DNA of 39,107 nt, taken from positions 1-39,107 of the forward strand of contig PGYS01000013.1 in assembly GCA_002839795.1 (NCBI GenBank), given 5' to 3'. Shown here piece after piece: positions 16,619 through 26,685 of this stretch. Under the pieces are notes generated by a model, which was given only the letters and a program-made list of their open reading frames with translations, ran no database searches and was not told the DNA's origin. This stretch comes from Ignavibacteriae bacterium HGW-Ignavibacteriae-3. GTDB taxonomy: Bacteria; Bacteroidota; Ignavibacteria; Ignavibacteriales; Melioribacteraceae. The first letter of the stretch is position 1. Every line of letters starts with the position of its first letter. Made by a program: the position numbers and the translations under genes.

Positions 16619-19408
16619 TTGAATTTGGCCGGCAATAAATTTCATTTTTCCGCAGGATTCTTTGATAGACTTATCGAGTTAACAGATGGAGCCATTCCAT
16701 CCGTGCTGCTGGAGAACGTTATAACTCAACTGGAAAATGAAACACAAAAATATTTTTTTACAGCCTCCTCTGAATCAAATCTTATAAGGATCTTTTCCGC
16801 AGTTTACGATTCTACCTTTTTTTTCAGAGATTTATCAAAATATCCGCACCATATTGAAATTCTTGTTGCTGTAGCCGCGAACAGCAATTATCTCACGGAT
16901 ATAGTCGTTCGGAATCCTGAATTCTTATATCAAATTTTTGACCAGACTTATCTTTCTATCACACCCGGATATGATCAATTTAAAAATGATGTAGAGGGAA
17001 TCCAACGGTTCCGCTCATTCACCACAAAATTAAAATTCTTGAGACAAATCAAAAAACGGCATCTATTGCGAATCGGGCTTTCCGATATTTTGGGAATGAC
17101 AGATCTGAAATCGGTAACAGGACAACTTTCTTTTCTTGCAAAATCAATTCTTACAAAGCTGTTTGAAATAAGCCATGATGAAATATTAACTAAGTATAGA
17201 TTGCAGGACATTAATGTGAAATATTGCCTTTGTTCTTTGGGCAAACTGGGCGGGAATGAATTGAACTACAGTTCCGATGTTGATTTAATTCTTTTCTATG
17301 ATAAGAATGAATCGTTTGAATTAATAAACAAGGATTATCAGGAAATATTAGCTGAGGCCGCTCTGTTATTCATCAAGTCAGCTACCGAGATTACAGGGTA
17401 CGGATACATTTACCGGATTGATTTTAGACTGCGGCCCGACGGTAAAAACTCCCATCTCTGTAAAGAGATGGTCGAATATACTAAGTATTACGAGACAAGG
17501 GGTGAAGACTGGGAACGGCAGATGCTGATTAAACTCAATTTTATTTGCGGTGATGAAAAACTTTATTCACGATTTTATGACTTCATACAGCCATTCATTT
17601 TCCCCCAGTCTTTTTCAGAATCTGTGAAAGATAAGATCAGAGAAATGAAAATTAATATCGAGCGACAGAATGTTGAAAGCGGAAATGTAAAAACATTCAG
17701 CGGAGGAATTCGGGATATTGAATTTTCCGTTCAGGCATTGCAGATGATCAACGGTGGTAAAACCAAATCGCTTCGCAATCCGAATACTATGGAATCGATC
17801 GCGGCTCTCAGTTCATTTAAATTACTAAAAAAGAAAGAGAGCGGTCTTCTAACCAATGCCTATATATTTTACAGACGAATAGAACATTATCTTCAGCTGA
17901 TGGATGACAGACAGACGCATATAATAACAGACGATGAAGAACATTTAAACAGAATTTCATTTTTCCTCAATTTCAATTCAGTCAATGATTTTAAACAAAA
18001 GTTAACATCTTTCCGGAATGATGTGCGTTCGGTTTACAACAAAATTTTATCCGCCAAAGACACACAGGGTCAAATTTTTCTTAAGGAAATAAATATTACT
18101 AACAGGGCCAAGGCCGAGAAAAACATCGCTTATCTTAGAAGCGGAAAAGGAATAATAGAGCGGAAGGAATTTGATGTACGCACAATCGAAATGTATGATG
18201 TTATTGAACCGCATCTTCTTAAGTTTTTAAAAAAGGCAGCCGATCCCGACAAGGTATTAGACAACTTTGTTAAAATTATACAAGGCACAAAATTTCCCTC
18301 GATATGGTATCATGAGTTGGCAAATAAAAAATCTTTTATAAATTTTTTAAATATTTGCCAATTCTCTCAAAACGCAGTTGATTTAATTTCTTCTGGAAAA
18401 GAAACAGAAGATCAATTTTTATCTCATCGTGTTTTCGTTAAGAATATAGAAGATATGACCGCCATTCCTATGCGGGAAACCACTCTTTGCCTTGCAGTTC
18501 AGCATTCACTAAAGCTAATAAGCGCATACCGCTTTTCGCAAATCCTTACATCTGTGATAAAGCAAAAGATCGCGTTTGTTTTGGAGAATTATAGACCCTC
18601 GTACAAATTTTTTGTCGGAGGACTTGGAAGTTTCGGCGGCTCCAACATGGCTTTTTCGTCAGACGTGGATCTGATATTCGTCGCGGACGATATCGAATCT
18701 AATCCGGGAATTCAAAAAGAATTTCAAAACCTGGCACTCAGTTTTAATGATGCGATAAAACCGTTTACAGTCGATTTCAAACTCAGGCCTGAAGGCAACA
18801 AGTCTCCCCTTGTATGCGGAATAAACGAATACGAAGATTATCTGAACAAGCGTGCGAGAGTTTGGGAATTTCAAGCGCTTCAGAAATTGAATTATGTTTC
18901 AGGCGATAAAAAATTATTTTTGAAGTTCAGAAAAATCATTTATAATCGTATTAAAGCACTGAATCCAGAGGCCGCCCGTAAAGATATAATTGACATGTAC
19001 AATGAAATACAAAGGCAAAATCTTCAAAGGGGCGGGTTCAATATAAAAAAAGACCGGGGCGGTTTGGTCACTATCGATTTTATCCTGCAATTAATTTGCT
19101 TTAATGACAATCGGGCATTCAGTAAGTATTTAGGTAAAACCGTTCCGCAATTATTTGTTTCCATTAAAGATAATATTGACGGATCCGATTTAGCTTTACT
19201 TAAAAGAAATTATAATTTTCTAAAAAACACCGCACTGGCGATCCAGAATATTTCAGGTTCCAGGAATATGATAGTATCCTCGTCCACGGCATACACCGCT
19301 GTGCTTGTTAATTTTTTGGGCTACAAGAGTTATTCCGAGTTCGAAATAAATTTGAATGAAACTATCAAATCAAATAATTTACTTTTTGAAAAATATGCTA
19401 ACAGATAA
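16619..19408 (+). CDS. glnE: Glutamine synthetase adenylyltransferase/deadenylase
   Basis: Bifunctional enzyme that adds AMP to, and removes it from, glutamine synthetase. Its 929 residues hold two nucleotidyltransferase domains: N-terminal SLGKLGGNELNYSSDVDL (about 206-223) and C-terminal GGLGSFGGSNMAFSSDVDL (about 667-685), both with the D-x-D metal pair. Each is followed by its helical domain (DFRLRPDGKNSHLC; DFKLRPEGNKSPLVC). The start is probably TTG at 16619 with a weak AGG upstream; no in-frame ATG occurs near the N-terminus, so the exact start is uncertain. It is divergent from secA-glnB and overlaps the next gene by 14 bases. GlnE is common in proteobacteria and actinobacteria but less so in Bacteroidota. 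Confidence 0.92.
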   Translation: MNLAGNKFHFSAGFFDRLIELTDGAIPSVLLENVITQLENETQKYFFTASSESNLIRIFSAVYDSTFFFRDLSKYPHHIEILVAVAANSNYLTDIVVRNPEFLYQIFDQTYLSITPGYDQFKNDVEGIQRFRSFTTKLKFLRQIKKRHLLRIGLSDILGMTDLKSVTGQLSFLAKSILTKLFEISHDEILTKYRLQDINVKYCLCSLGKLGGNELNYSSDVDLILFYDKNESFELINKDYQEILAEAALLFIKSATEITGYGYIYRIDFRLRPDGKNSHLCKEMVEYTKYYETRGEDWERQMLIKLNFICGDEKLYSRFYDFIQPFIFPQSFSESVKDKIREMKINIERQNVESGNVKTFSGGIRDIEFSVQALQMINGGKTKSLRNPNTMESIAALSSFKLLKKKESGLLTNAYIFYRRIEHYLQLMDDRQTHIITDDEEHLNRISFFLNFNSVNDFKQKLTSFRNDVRSVYNKILSAKDTQGQIFLKEINITNRAKAEKNIAYLRSGKGIIERKEFDVRTIEMYDVIEPHLLKFLKKAADPDKVLDNFVKIIQGTKFPSIWYHELANKKSFINFLNICQFSQNAVDLISSGKETEDQFLSHRVFVKNIEDMTAIPMRETTLCLAVQHSLKLISAYRFSQILTSVIKQKIAFVLENYRPSYKFFVGGLGSFGGSNMAFSSDVDLIFVADDIESNPGIQKEFQNLALSFNDAIKPFTVDFKLRPEGNKSPLVCGINEYEDYLNKRARVWEFQALQKLNYVSGDKKLFLKFRKIIYNRIKALNPEAARKDIIDMYNEIQRQNLQRGGFNIKKDRGGLVTIDFILQLICFNDNRAFSKYLGKTVPQLFVSIKDNIDGSDLALLKRNYNFLKNTALAIQNISGSRNMIVSSSTAYTAVLVNFLGYKSYSEFEINLNETIKSNNLLFEKYANR

Positions 19409-21323
19409 GAAAAAATTTGTTCTGAAATATTATCCGTTCATAACATCTCTTTTTGTTTTTATTGTTTATCAGTTCACAATTGCTCCGGGTGTTATACAAA
19501 TCGATTCCGGGGAGCTGGCATCCGTGCAAGCCACTCTTGGGATTGCCCATCCGACCGGTTACCCTCTTTTTACATTGATTGGATATTTTTTTCTCAAAAT
19601 TCCGCTTCCATTTACAAAAATATTCCAGGCTAATTTATTAGCCGCTATCTGGTGCGCCCTTGGAATTCTGTTCTTTATTAAATCCGCAAAGTTGATTTTG
19701 GATGAATCGGGAAGAAAAAAAGAAGGGACGAAAAGCAAAAAAACCGGAAGTGTTCCCGATTCAGAAAAAATATTGAATGATAGCGGTAACCATTTAATCC
19801 CTGCCGCATCGATTTTGTGCGGGAGTTTAACTCTCGCTTTCAGTTCGACCTACTGGTCTCAGTCCACATCTGTTGAAGTTTATTCATTACAGATATTTCT
19901 GTTCAATTTGATAATTTTTTCTATTCTGAAGGCCTATCAGTCGAAAGAGGGCAAATTTATTAATTGGCTGTATGTTTCTGCGGCGCTCGCGCTCGGATTC
20001 GCAAATCATATGACAACTTTGCTGGTTCTCCCGTTTATTACAATTCTCTTCTTTCATAAAGAAAAATTTAAAAAGGAATCATTCATAAAAATTTTGCTGA
20101 TGCTTCTCCTCTTTTTTACTTTGTTGGCAGGATTCTATGCTTATCTACCTTTGCGAGCGGCGGCAAACCCTCAGATAAATTGGGGAAATCCAATAAATTT
20201 TGAAAACTTTTTTAGACATGTTTCCGGAAAACAGTATCAGGTCTGGCTATTCGCTTCATTTGAGGCTGCCGGTAAGCAGCTTAAATATTTCCTTGCAGAC
20301 TTTCCATCTGAATTCGCTTATTCGGGTATGATAATTGGCCTATTGGGTTTAGCCGCAGTTTTTAATAAATCCAGAATTATTTTTTCAACGTTGACAACAA
20401 CGCTGATATTCGCGCTTCTTTATTCAATAAATTACGATATAGTTGATATAGACTCATACTTTCTTCTGGTGTATATACTGTTTTCATTTTTTGCCGTTTA
20501 CGGGTTCTACCATATACTTGTTATTTTCGAAAATAAATTGGGTGTAAGAAATGCACTAATAACCGGCACTATTATATCGATGGCGCCTCTCGGATTAAAT
20601 TTTAATCATGTAGATCAAAGCAATGTTCATACCTTCGAGGATTATACTAAGGTAATATTGCGAAGTGTTGAGGAGAACTCAATTGTTTTCAGCTACCAAT
20701 GGGATTATTTTATATCCCCCTCATACTATTTTCAGTATGTAGAAAAATACCGCACGGATGTCGTTGTAATAGATAAGGAACTGCTAAGACGATCGTGGTA
20801 CTATAATCAGCTGAGTATAAATCATCCGAATCTGTTTGACAATATGAATGATGAGGTCGCAAACTTCCTCAGATCTGTTCAGCCATTCGAGCGGGATGAA
20901 CCATTTGACTCAAACGTTATCGAGAAATACTACCGAACTGTAATGACGAACTTAATTTCATCGAACGCAGTTACGAGGAATTATTATATAGGGCAGGAAT
21001 TAGCACAGAATGAGATGCAGAGAGGTGAATTTTCGCTGCCGGAAGGATTACATATTGTACCGCATCTTTTGCTGATAAAGGTAGTTAAGGGAAACGAATA
21101 CGTGCCCGCTCCTGATCCTGATTTCGTAATCCGTTTTCCCTCTGTACGAAACAAATATCTGGATTCAATCGAAAGTTTAATATACAACATGCTGCTTTAC
21201 AGGACTTATTACGAACTGCAATTCGACAAACCCGATAGGGCCAAAATTTATGTTGATAAAATTAAAAAGGATTTTCCTTCTCGTCACATTCCGATCGATA
21301 TAATCAATAAAATTATGCGATAA
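19395..21323 (+). CDS. DUF2723 membrane glycosyltransferase (TMEM260/GT117-like)
   Basis: Polytopic inner-membrane protein of 642 residues: about ten hydrophobic helices over 1-400, then a soluble C-terminal region of roughly 200 residues. The family signature follows the first helix: APGVIQIDSGELASVQA, then GIAHPTGYPLF. The acidic pair in IDSGEL is the probable GT-C catalytic/metal site. DUF2723 includes human TMEM260, a protein O-mannosyltransferase (CAZy GT117), so transfer of a sugar from a lipid-linked donor to exported proteins or glycans is plausible but not shown. Many Bacteroidota members are much longer. I chose ATG 19395, which overlaps the glnE end by 14 bases; an in-frame ATG at 19356 would add 13 residues. 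Confidence 0.8.
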   Translation: MLTDKKKFVLKYYPFITSLFVFIVYQFTIAPGVIQIDSGELASVQATLGIAHPTGYPLFTLIGYFFLKIPLPFTKIFQANLLAAIWCALGILFFIKSAKLILDESGRKKEGTKSKKTGSVPDSEKILNDSGNHLIPAASILCGSLTLAFSSTYWSQSTSVEVYSLQIFLFNLIIFSILKAYQSKEGKFINWLYVSAALALGFANHMTTLLVLPFITILFFHKEKFKKESFIKILLMLLLFFTLLAGFYAYLPLRAAANPQINWGNPINFENFFRHVSGKQYQVWLFASFEAAGKQLKYFLADFPSEFAYSGMIIGLLGLAAVFNKSRIIFSTLTTTLIFALLYSINYDIVDIDSYFLLVYILFSFFAVYGFYHILVIFENKLGVRNALITGTIISMAPLGLNFNHVDQSNVHTFEDYTKVILRSVEENSIVFSYQWDYFISPSYYFQYVEKYRTDVVVIDKELLRRSWYYNQLSINHPNLFDNMNDEVANFLRSVQPFERDEPFDSNVIEKYYRTVMTNLISSNAVTRNYYIGQELAQNEMQRGEFSLPEGLHIVPHLLLIKVVKGNEYVPAPDPDFVIRFPSVRNKYLDSIESLIYNMLLYRTYYELQFDKPDRAKIYVDKIKKDFPSRHIPIDIINKIMR

Positions 21324-21374
21324 AGCTGGGCAAGACGAAAGTATTGGTATCGGGATAATTTTGAAAATGCTTAA

Positions 21375-21405
21375 TTTGTATAAATAAAAAACAGATATAG
21401 ATTTC
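21375..21405 (+). promoter_or_regulatory. Promoter of arfB, Bacteroidota sigma-A type
   Basis: TTTG (21375-21378), 19-base spacer, TAGATTTC (21398-21405). It matches TTTG-N19-TAnnTTTG at all but the last position. It lies about 50 bases before the arfB ATG and after the end of the DUF2723 gene. Confidence 0.55.
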
Positions 21406-21456
21406 AGCTTTCACCGGGATGGCATATCGATGTTTTAATTAAAAGACTCGTGAATT

Positions 21457-21876
21457 ATGATCAGAGTGAATAAAAATATTGAGATCAGTGAGAGCGATTT
21501 AACTTATAATTTTATCCGCTCTTCAGGACCCGGCGGACAAAACGTAAATAAAGTGTCTACGGCAGTCCAGCTCCGTTTTGGAATTAATTCGTCCGCATCT
21601 CTTTCGGAGGAGATAAAATCAAATTTAAAATCCATTGCAGGAAGAAAAGTTACAAAAGATGGCGACCTGGTTATTGAAGCTAAACGATTCAGGACTCAGG
21701 AGAAAAACCGGCAGGACGCAATTTCCAGATTGATAGTACTAATTGATAAAGCTTCCAGGAAAAAGAAAAAAAGGATAAAAACCAATCCCAGCACCGGTTC
21801 AAATTTGAGAAGAATTGAAACCAAGAAAAAGATTGGTGAAAAGAAAAAGATGAGGAGATATTCAGACCGGTGGTAA
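21457..21876 (+). CDS. arfB: Ribosome-rescue peptidyl-tRNA hydrolase ArfB
   Basis: Class-I release-factor-like protein of 139 residues that enters the empty A site of stalled ribosomes and hydrolyses peptidyl-tRNA. The catalytic GGQ is in RSSGPGGQNVNKVSTAVQL (about 22-40). It lacks the codon-recognition domains of RF1/RF2. The basic C-terminal tail (KKKKRIKTNPS ... KKKIGEKKKMRRYSDRW) would thread into the mRNA channel. Length and layout match E. coli ArfB/YaeJ (140). It appears to be a single-gene unit with its own promoter, convergent with the kinase gene ending 25 bases downstream. No other rescue system gene (ssrA, smpB) is in view. Confidence 0.9.
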   Translation: MIRVNKNIEISESDLTYNFIRSSGPGGQNVNKVSTAVQLRFGINSSASLSEEIKSNLKSIAGRKVTKDGDLVIEAKRFRTQEKNRQDAISRLIVLIDKASRKKKKRIKTNPSTGSNLRRIETKKKIGEKKKMRRYSDRW

Positions 21877-21901
21877 AATCTTTACGCCCTTAAATACATT
21901 A

Positions 21902-22570
21902 TTAATTCGGAACGTTCGGAAGGAGGAGAGGTAGTTGAGGCAAAAACAACAGATAAAGCACCCACATTGCAATGCAGACAGTAACAGGTATTGTAAAATT
22001 ATCATCAGCCCATTCGCCTGAAGCATTTTCCGCTATCGCACCAACTGCTACTGCAACAAATCCTATAAGATATTCAGTTATGTTTCCCTCAACTTTTGGC
22101 GTCAAAATAACAACAAAACAGGAAAAGAAAAAGAAAGCGAGTGTCCCTTGCAGACTTTTGAACAGGAATTTTGTCTTGCCGAATTTTCTTCCAATAAGTG
22201 CTGCTGAAATATCTCCAATTATCAGTACGGCAAAAGCAGTAATAACAAATACTTTCGGAAAGATAAAAATTACGATAACTGCCGAGATAAGCACATAGGT
22301 TGCGCCGTTGAGGTTCTTCTTCCTGGAATCCCTTTCATGTTTCCGCATCATAAAGCCGAAGAACTTGTAAATAAACTCAGCGAGTCTTTTATCGTAGTAT
22401 CTTCCGTAATCAAGAAGTAGGGAAAAGAGAGTCAAAGGAATCAGTATCGTTAATGCCAATTCCTTTGTGATGAAATAATAAATAGTCGGAATAGAAAGAG
22501 AAAACAGGTGGATCAGTTTTCTTACTACTTCGCTTTTATAGTCTATAGTTGCGCGGTCATTTGCTGTCAT
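21902..22570 (-). CDS. Diacylglycerol/polyprenol kinase family membrane protein
   Basis: Inner-membrane protein of 222 residues from ATG 22570, of the CTP-dependent SEC59/DGK1/VTE5 family that phosphorylates dolichol, phytol or diacylglycerol. Motifs: EVVRKLIHL at the start, [35 protein letters not shown] and [16 protein letters not shown]. Six or seven hydrophobic helices span the rest. I prefer the Met at 22570, which overlaps ftsH by 14 bases, because residues before it are frame-shifted ftsH sequence. The substrate is not predictable: bacterial members are often annotated phosphatidate cytidylyltransferase-like. It is last in the tilS-hpt-ftsH run. Confidence 0.78.
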   Translation of the reverse strand: MTANDRATIDYKSEVVRKLIHLFSLSIPTIYYFITKELALTILIPLTLFSLLLDYGRYYDKRLAEFIYKFFGFMMRKHERDSRKKNLNGATYVLISAVIVIFIFPKVFVITAFAVLIIGDISAALIGRKFGKTKFLFKSLQGTLAFFFFSCFVVILTPKVEGNITEYLIGFVAVAVGAIAENASGEWADDNFTIPVTVCIAMWVLYLLFLPQLPLLLPNVPN

Positions 22571-24659
22571 CTTTATCGGGAGCTTTAACAGTTTCTCTTT
22601 TTTTCTTCTCTTCAAGGAGCTGCTGAACATGATCCGGAATTACAGTATCAACTGTTTTTTCCTTATCGGCCCCGTTACGCTTTACAGGAGGAAGTTCTTC
22701 CCCCCGCATAATTTTATCTATCTCTTCACCGTCAAGAATTTCACGCTCCAATAATTCTTTAGATAACTTGTGAAGCACTTCGATATTCTCAGAAAGAATT
22801 TTTTCAGCGCGATCCATTCCTGTCATAATAATTTTTTTCAGCTCTGTATCTATATCCTGAGCAGTCTGTTCACTAAAATCTTTATGTTTTGTTATTTCTC
22901 TTCCGAGGAATATTTCCTGATCTTTCTGTCCGTAAGCAATAGGACCGAGTTTTTCGCTCATTCCCCATTCACAAACCATCTTGCGCGCAATGCTTGTTGA
23001 TTTTTCTATATCATTTCCTGCGCCGGTTGTAAAACGGTTAAATACCAGTTTTTCGGCTGCGCGGCCGCCAAGAGCATATGTAATCATCGCTTCAAGATAA
23101 TTTTTCGAATAAGTGTGTTTTTCATCAACCGGCAGGTATGTAGTAACACCTAAAGCCCGTCCGCGAGGAATAATCGTGACTTTGTGAACCGGATCAGCTT
23201 CAGGAATTTTCTTTGCGACGAGAACATGGCCAATTTCATGATAGGCCGTTATTTTTTTCTCATCTTCAGAAATTATCAGGCTCTTCCTCTCAGTTCCCAT
23301 CATTACTTTATCTTTGGCTTCTTCAAAATCCTCCATCGAAACATTTTTCTTGTTTTTACGCGCAGCCAGAAGCGCCGCTTCATTCACAAGGTTTGCAATG
23401 TCTGCACCCGCAAGTCCGGGGGTTCCTTTCGCGAGTGTTTCAAGCTCAACATCGGTACCAAGTGGAATTTTTCTTGTGTGCACTTTAAATATTCCCTCGC
23501 GACCTTTAACATCTGGGCGGTCGACTACAACCTGACGGTCAAATCTTCCCGGCCTTAATAAAGCGGGATCAAGTACATCAGGTCTGTTTGTAGCGGCAAT
23601 AATTATCACGCCGCTGTTCTGTTCGAATCCATCCATTTCAACTAACAGCTGATTCAATGTCTGCTCGCGCTCATCATGCCCGCCGCCTAATCCGGCGCCG
23701 CGATGACGTCCCACAGCGTCAATTTCATCAATAAAAATTATACAAGGCGCACTTCGTTTTCCCTGTTCAAACAGATCACGAACACGGCTCGCGCCAACAC
23801 CGACAAACATTTCGACGAAGTCCGCGCCGCTGATCGAGAAGAAAGGGACTCCTGCTTCGCCTGCCACCGCACGCGCCAATAAAGTTTTTCCGGTTCCGGG
23901 AGGACCCAGCAATAACACTCCGCGCGGAATTTTTCCGCCCAGCCGTTGAAACTTGCCCGGCTCTTTTAAAAAGTCGATTATCTCTTCCAGCTCCTGTTTG
24001 GCTTCATCCGCCCCCGCAACGTCCTTGAAAGTAACTTTAATTGCAGATTCAGAAATTAACTTTGCTTTGCTCTTTCCGAAATTAAAAATGCCGCGTGTTC
24101 CGCCTCCCGCGCCGCCGCCCTGCATTCTTCTGAAAATAAAAATCCAGATTACAATAAGGCCAAGCCATGGTAAAAGTCCTAGAAATACCGTCATCCATTC
24201 GTTGGATTCTTTTACGAATGTGTATTTAATTGTTTTTTCATCCCAGGCTTTTACCTGTTCTTTAATAATCGCATCAACCATATATACCGAAAAAATCTTG
24301 ACATCAACGTAACTATCGTTGATTTTGATTTTCTGCTTTTCTTTTAATGTACCTTCAAAACGGTAATCATTGACATCAGTTTTAAATATTTTTGCATCCA
24401 CAATCTGATCGGACTTAAGGAAGTTTTCATACATATCATAAGTTACCTCAACAGTTCCGGAAGTATTAGAACGCATAACCGTCATTACAATTACAGCAGC
24501 GACAATCACAGCGCCCCAGCTGAAAACTGTTTTAATAATTTTGCTCCAGTCAAAATCGCCATCCGGTTTCTGAGGCGGACCGAATCCCTTCTTTTTATTA
24601 TTTTCTTTAGGTTTATTGTTCTCTTCTGCCATGAACAATTTATTCATGATTTCTCGCAT
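22557..24659 (-). CDS. ftsH: ATP-dependent zinc metalloprotease FtsH
   Basis: Membrane-anchored AAA protease that degrades damaged or regulatory membrane and cytosolic proteins as a hexamer. Of 700 residues: a Lys-rich N-terminus, TM1 about 47-64, periplasmic domain, TM2 about 160-178. The AAA module has Walker A GPPGTGKT (252-259), Walker [12 protein letters not shown] and an SRH with [20 protein letters not shown]; the pore loop is in EMFVGVGAS. The protease site is H474-E-I-G-H478. The C-terminal tail is charged. The first ATG (24659) has GGAGA upstream within the hpt/ftsH gap; Mets at 24647 and 24632 are alternatives. It lies 16 bases after hpt in the widespread tilS-hpt-ftsH order. Confidence 0.97.
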   Translation of the reverse strand: MREIMNKLFMAEENNKPKENNKKKGFGPPQKPDGDFDWSKIIKTVFSWGAVIVAAVIVMTVMRSNTSGTVEVTYDMYENFLKSDQIVDAKIFKTDVNDYRFEGTLKEKQKIKINDSYVDVKIFSVYMVDAIIKEQVKAWDEKTIKYTFVKESNEWMTVFLGLLPWLGLIVIWIFIFRRMQGGGAGGGTRGIFNFGKSKAKLISESAIKVTFKDVAGADEAKQELEEIIDFLKEPGKFQRLGGKIPRGVLLLGPPGTGKTLLARAVAGEAGVPFFSISGADFVEMFVGVGASRVRDLFEQGKRSAPCIIFIDEIDAVGRHRGAGLGGGHDEREQTLNQLLVEMDGFEQNSGVIIIAATNRPDVLDPALLRPGRFDRQVVVDRPDVKGREGIFKVHTRKIPLGTDVELETLAKGTPGLAGADIANLVNEAALLAARKNKKNVSMEDFEEAKDKVMMGTERKSLIISEDEKKITAYHEIGHVLVAKKIPEADPVHKVTIIPRGRALGVTTYLPVDEKHTYSKNYLEAMITYALGGRAAEKLVFNRFTTGAGNDIEKSTSIARKMVCEWGMSEKLGPIAYGQKDQEIFLGREITKHKDFSEQTAQDIDTELKKIIMTGMDRAEKILSENIEVLHKLSKELLEREILDGEEIDKIMRGEELPPVKRNGADKEKTVDTVIPDHVQQLLEEKKKRETVKAPDKDDSK

Positions 24660-24675
24660 TTAATTTCTTTCTCCG

Positions 24676-25236
24676 TTATTCACTTAAAACATAAATTGAG
24701 CTAAGATTTCGATATTTCTGAGCGTAATCGAGACCGTATCCGATTACAAATTTGTTTGGAATTTTGAAGCCAATATAATCAATTCCGACGTCATATTTAA
24801 GGCTGTCCGGCTTTACAAGCAACGATGCGACCTTCATACTGGCCGGATTGTGCTCTCTGATCATCTCTTCTATGTAATTAATAGATAATCCTGTGTCAAT
24901 AATATCTTCGACAATAATTAAATGCCGGTCAGTAATATCCGCGTTGAGATCTTTGACAAGTTTTACTTTACCGGAAGATATTTTTTCATCGCCATAACTT
25001 GATAGTTTGAAAAAATCCATTTCGCAATTGATCGTTATATTTTTTAGAAGGTCGGCCATAAACATAAACGATCCGTTCAGAACTCCGATAAATATGGGAA
25101 GCATTGATTTGTATTCTTCCGAGAGCTGTTTTCCCAATTCCGCTATTCTTTTCTGAATAACATCTTCGGAAAGATATGGGACAAATTTTTCGGTTCCGAC
25201 CCATATTTCGTTTTTACTGTTTTTTATTTCACCCAT
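24676..25236 (-). CDS. hpt: Hypoxanthine phosphoribosyltransferase
   Basis: Purine-salvage enzyme that makes IMP or GMP from hypoxanthine or guanine and PRPP. Its 186 residues carry the type-I phosphoribosyltransferase PRPP loop IIVEDIIDTGLSINY (about 106-120), the PPi-loop region FIGVLNGSFMFMADLL and the C-terminal FVIGYGLDYAQKYRNL hood segment typical of bacterial HPRT. The start overlaps the tilS end by 13 bases, implying coupling, and ftsH follows 16 bases later. In this window the salvage enzyme and xanthine dehydrogenase act on the same purine base from opposite directions, but the genes are far apart. Confidence 0.94.
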   Translation of the reverse strand: MGEIKNSKNEIWVGTEKFVPYLSEDVIQKRIAELGKQLSEEYKSMLPIFIGVLNGSFMFMADLLKNITINCEMDFFKLSSYGDEKISSGKVKLVKDLNADITDRHLIIVEDIIDTGLSINYIEEMIREHNPASMKVASLLVKPDSLKYDVGIDYIGFKIPNKFVIGYGLDYAQKYRNLSSIYVLSE

Positions 25237-26585
25237 ATCTTATATACTTTTTTTGTTTTTGAATTCAATTTAACTCTTTCGTCTATTCTTAAACCAACAA
25301 TCCATACAATTTGGTTCCGATTCAACAAAACCAGCTGTTTTTCCCGTCCTGATGTTGGTATTTTTTGATCAGTCAAAAAATCCGATACCTTTTTAAAATT
25401 TTTCATTCCCAGCGGCTTGAATCTGTCTCCGCTTTTCCATCTTCGTAATACAAAATTCCGGGTCAGACCGTCCGCAGAAATAAACTCTACTCTGCCTGTC
25501 GCACCGTATTTCACTTTATTGTTATCAATCAAGTCAATTCCTATTTCCATGGCATCAATGGAAACCTTACTATCAACCTTTAGTTCCGCTCTTTCGGGCA
25601 AGGTCTTTTTAACTTCCTGCAGAAGTATATGATTTTCTTCTTTTAAAGCTGAAATTGTTTTCGATATTTGAATGTGTTTTCCCTTCTGTTTATTAATCAG
25701 AGAATTTATTTTAACTGCATCGTCATATTCAAACTGATGATTGAAATATTTTTTAAAAACTGCTTTTAATATTTCACCGGCAATTTCCCCGGCGAATAAA
25801 TCACTTAACCTGATATCTATCTCCAGCGATTTCCCTTTTTTCTTTACGAATTTAGAAGCGAGATAATCCGACAAATTTGCGTTTATCTTGAGAACGCCTG
25901 ACAAATTCGAAGAAGATTTTAACACCGCTTCGTCAATTCTAGGATTAATTTTAGAGCGGATAAGCGGAAGAATCTGATTTCTTATAAAATTCCTCCTGTA
26001 ATTATCTTCCCGGTTAGATGAATCAATTCGGTAATCGATACTCGCTTTTTTGAGGTATTCAATAATTTCCGGTTTACTTAAACAGATCAGCGGGCGGATG
26101 ATGTTTCCCCTTACTACAGGGATTCCGCTCAATCCGGAAAGTCCTGTTCCCGTAAAGAGATTCATCAAAACAGTTTCCGTGTTATCGCTCTGATTATGTG
26201 CGGTAAGAATTTTATTGCAATCAAGTTTGATTGCAACCGCTTTAAGATGTTTATACCGTAATTTTCTCGCAGCTTCTTCTACGGAGAATTTATATTTTTT
26301 CGCGAAAGTCCTGACGTTCAGTTTTTTAGATATAAACGGAATATTCCTTTTTTTACAGAATTCATCGGCAAATTTTTCATCCGCATCGGATTCCTTTCCA
26401 CGCAGGCCATGGTTAAAATGAAGCGCAGTAATTTGGATTTTATACTTTCGGTTGAACTTATTCAGGAAATGGAGAGCAAATACAGAATCCGGTCCGCCGC
26501 TGAATGCGACCAGAATCTTATCACTTCTCGAAATGAGAGCATTCCGGTCGATGAATTTAAAAACTTTCTCTTCCGTTTTTTTCAT
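25224..26585 (-). CDS. tilS: tRNA(Ile)-lysidine synthase
   Basis: ATP-dependent enzyme that converts C34 of tRNA-Ile(CAU) to lysidine, switching decoding from AUG to AUA. Of 453 residues, the N-terminal N-type ATP pyrophosphatase domain has the PP-loop AFSGGPDSVFALHF (about 28-41), plus HFNHGLRGKESDADE and HNQSDNTETVLMNL. The TilS substrate-binding and C-terminal domains follow, with LRRWKSGDRFKPLGMKNFKKVSDFL. Its length matches two-domain E. coli-type TilS. It is separated from greA by a strong terminator, so it likely begins a new transcript, though no clear promoter was found in the 35 bases left. The tRNA(CAT) at 37317 looks like elongator Met, not its substrate. Confidence 0.95.
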   Translation of the reverse strand: MKKTEEKVFKFIDRNALISRSDKILVAFSGGPDSVFALHFLNKFNRKYKIQITALHFNHGLRGKESDADEKFADEFCKKRNIPFISKKLNVRTFAKKYKFSVEEAARKLRYKHLKAVAIKLDCNKILTAHNQSDNTETVLMNLFTGTGLSGLSGIPVVRGNIIRPLICLSKPEIIEYLKKASIDYRIDSSNREDNYRRNFIRNQILPLIRSKINPRIDEAVLKSSSNLSGVLKINANLSDYLASKFVKKKGKSLEIDIRLSDLFAGEIAGEILKAVFKKYFNHQFEYDDAVKINSLINKQKGKHIQISKTISALKEENHILLQEVKKTLPERAELKVDSKVSIDAMEIGIDLIDNNKVKYGATGRVEFISADGLTRNFVLRRWKSGDRFKPLGMKNFKKVSDFLTDQKIPTSGREKQLVLLNRNQIVWIVGLRIDERVKLNSKTKKVYKIWVK

Positions 26586-26620
26586 TTATCATTATCGATC
26601 AATTTTGAACTGCTGATTCT

Positions 26621-26653
26621 AAAACAAAAAAAGAAAGTCCCTTTCGAGACTTT
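26621..26653 (-). terminator. Rho-independent terminator of greA
   Basis: Reading the minus strand: stem AAAGTCTC, GAAA tetraloop, GGGACTTT (26653 to 26634; 8 base pairs including one G-U), then a long T tract with one interruption (26632-26621). It lies between the greA stop and the tilS start and separates the two transcripts. Confidence 0.8.
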
Positions 26654-26685
26654 TCAGAATATGGAGGAAAAATTTTGAGATACAT

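Noticed and set aside
16445-16645. A 66-codon minus-strand ORF between secA and glnE with a basic product.
   Set aside because: No ribosome-binding site, no recognisable family, and it runs into the glnE start region; it looks like chance coding in a regulatory gap.
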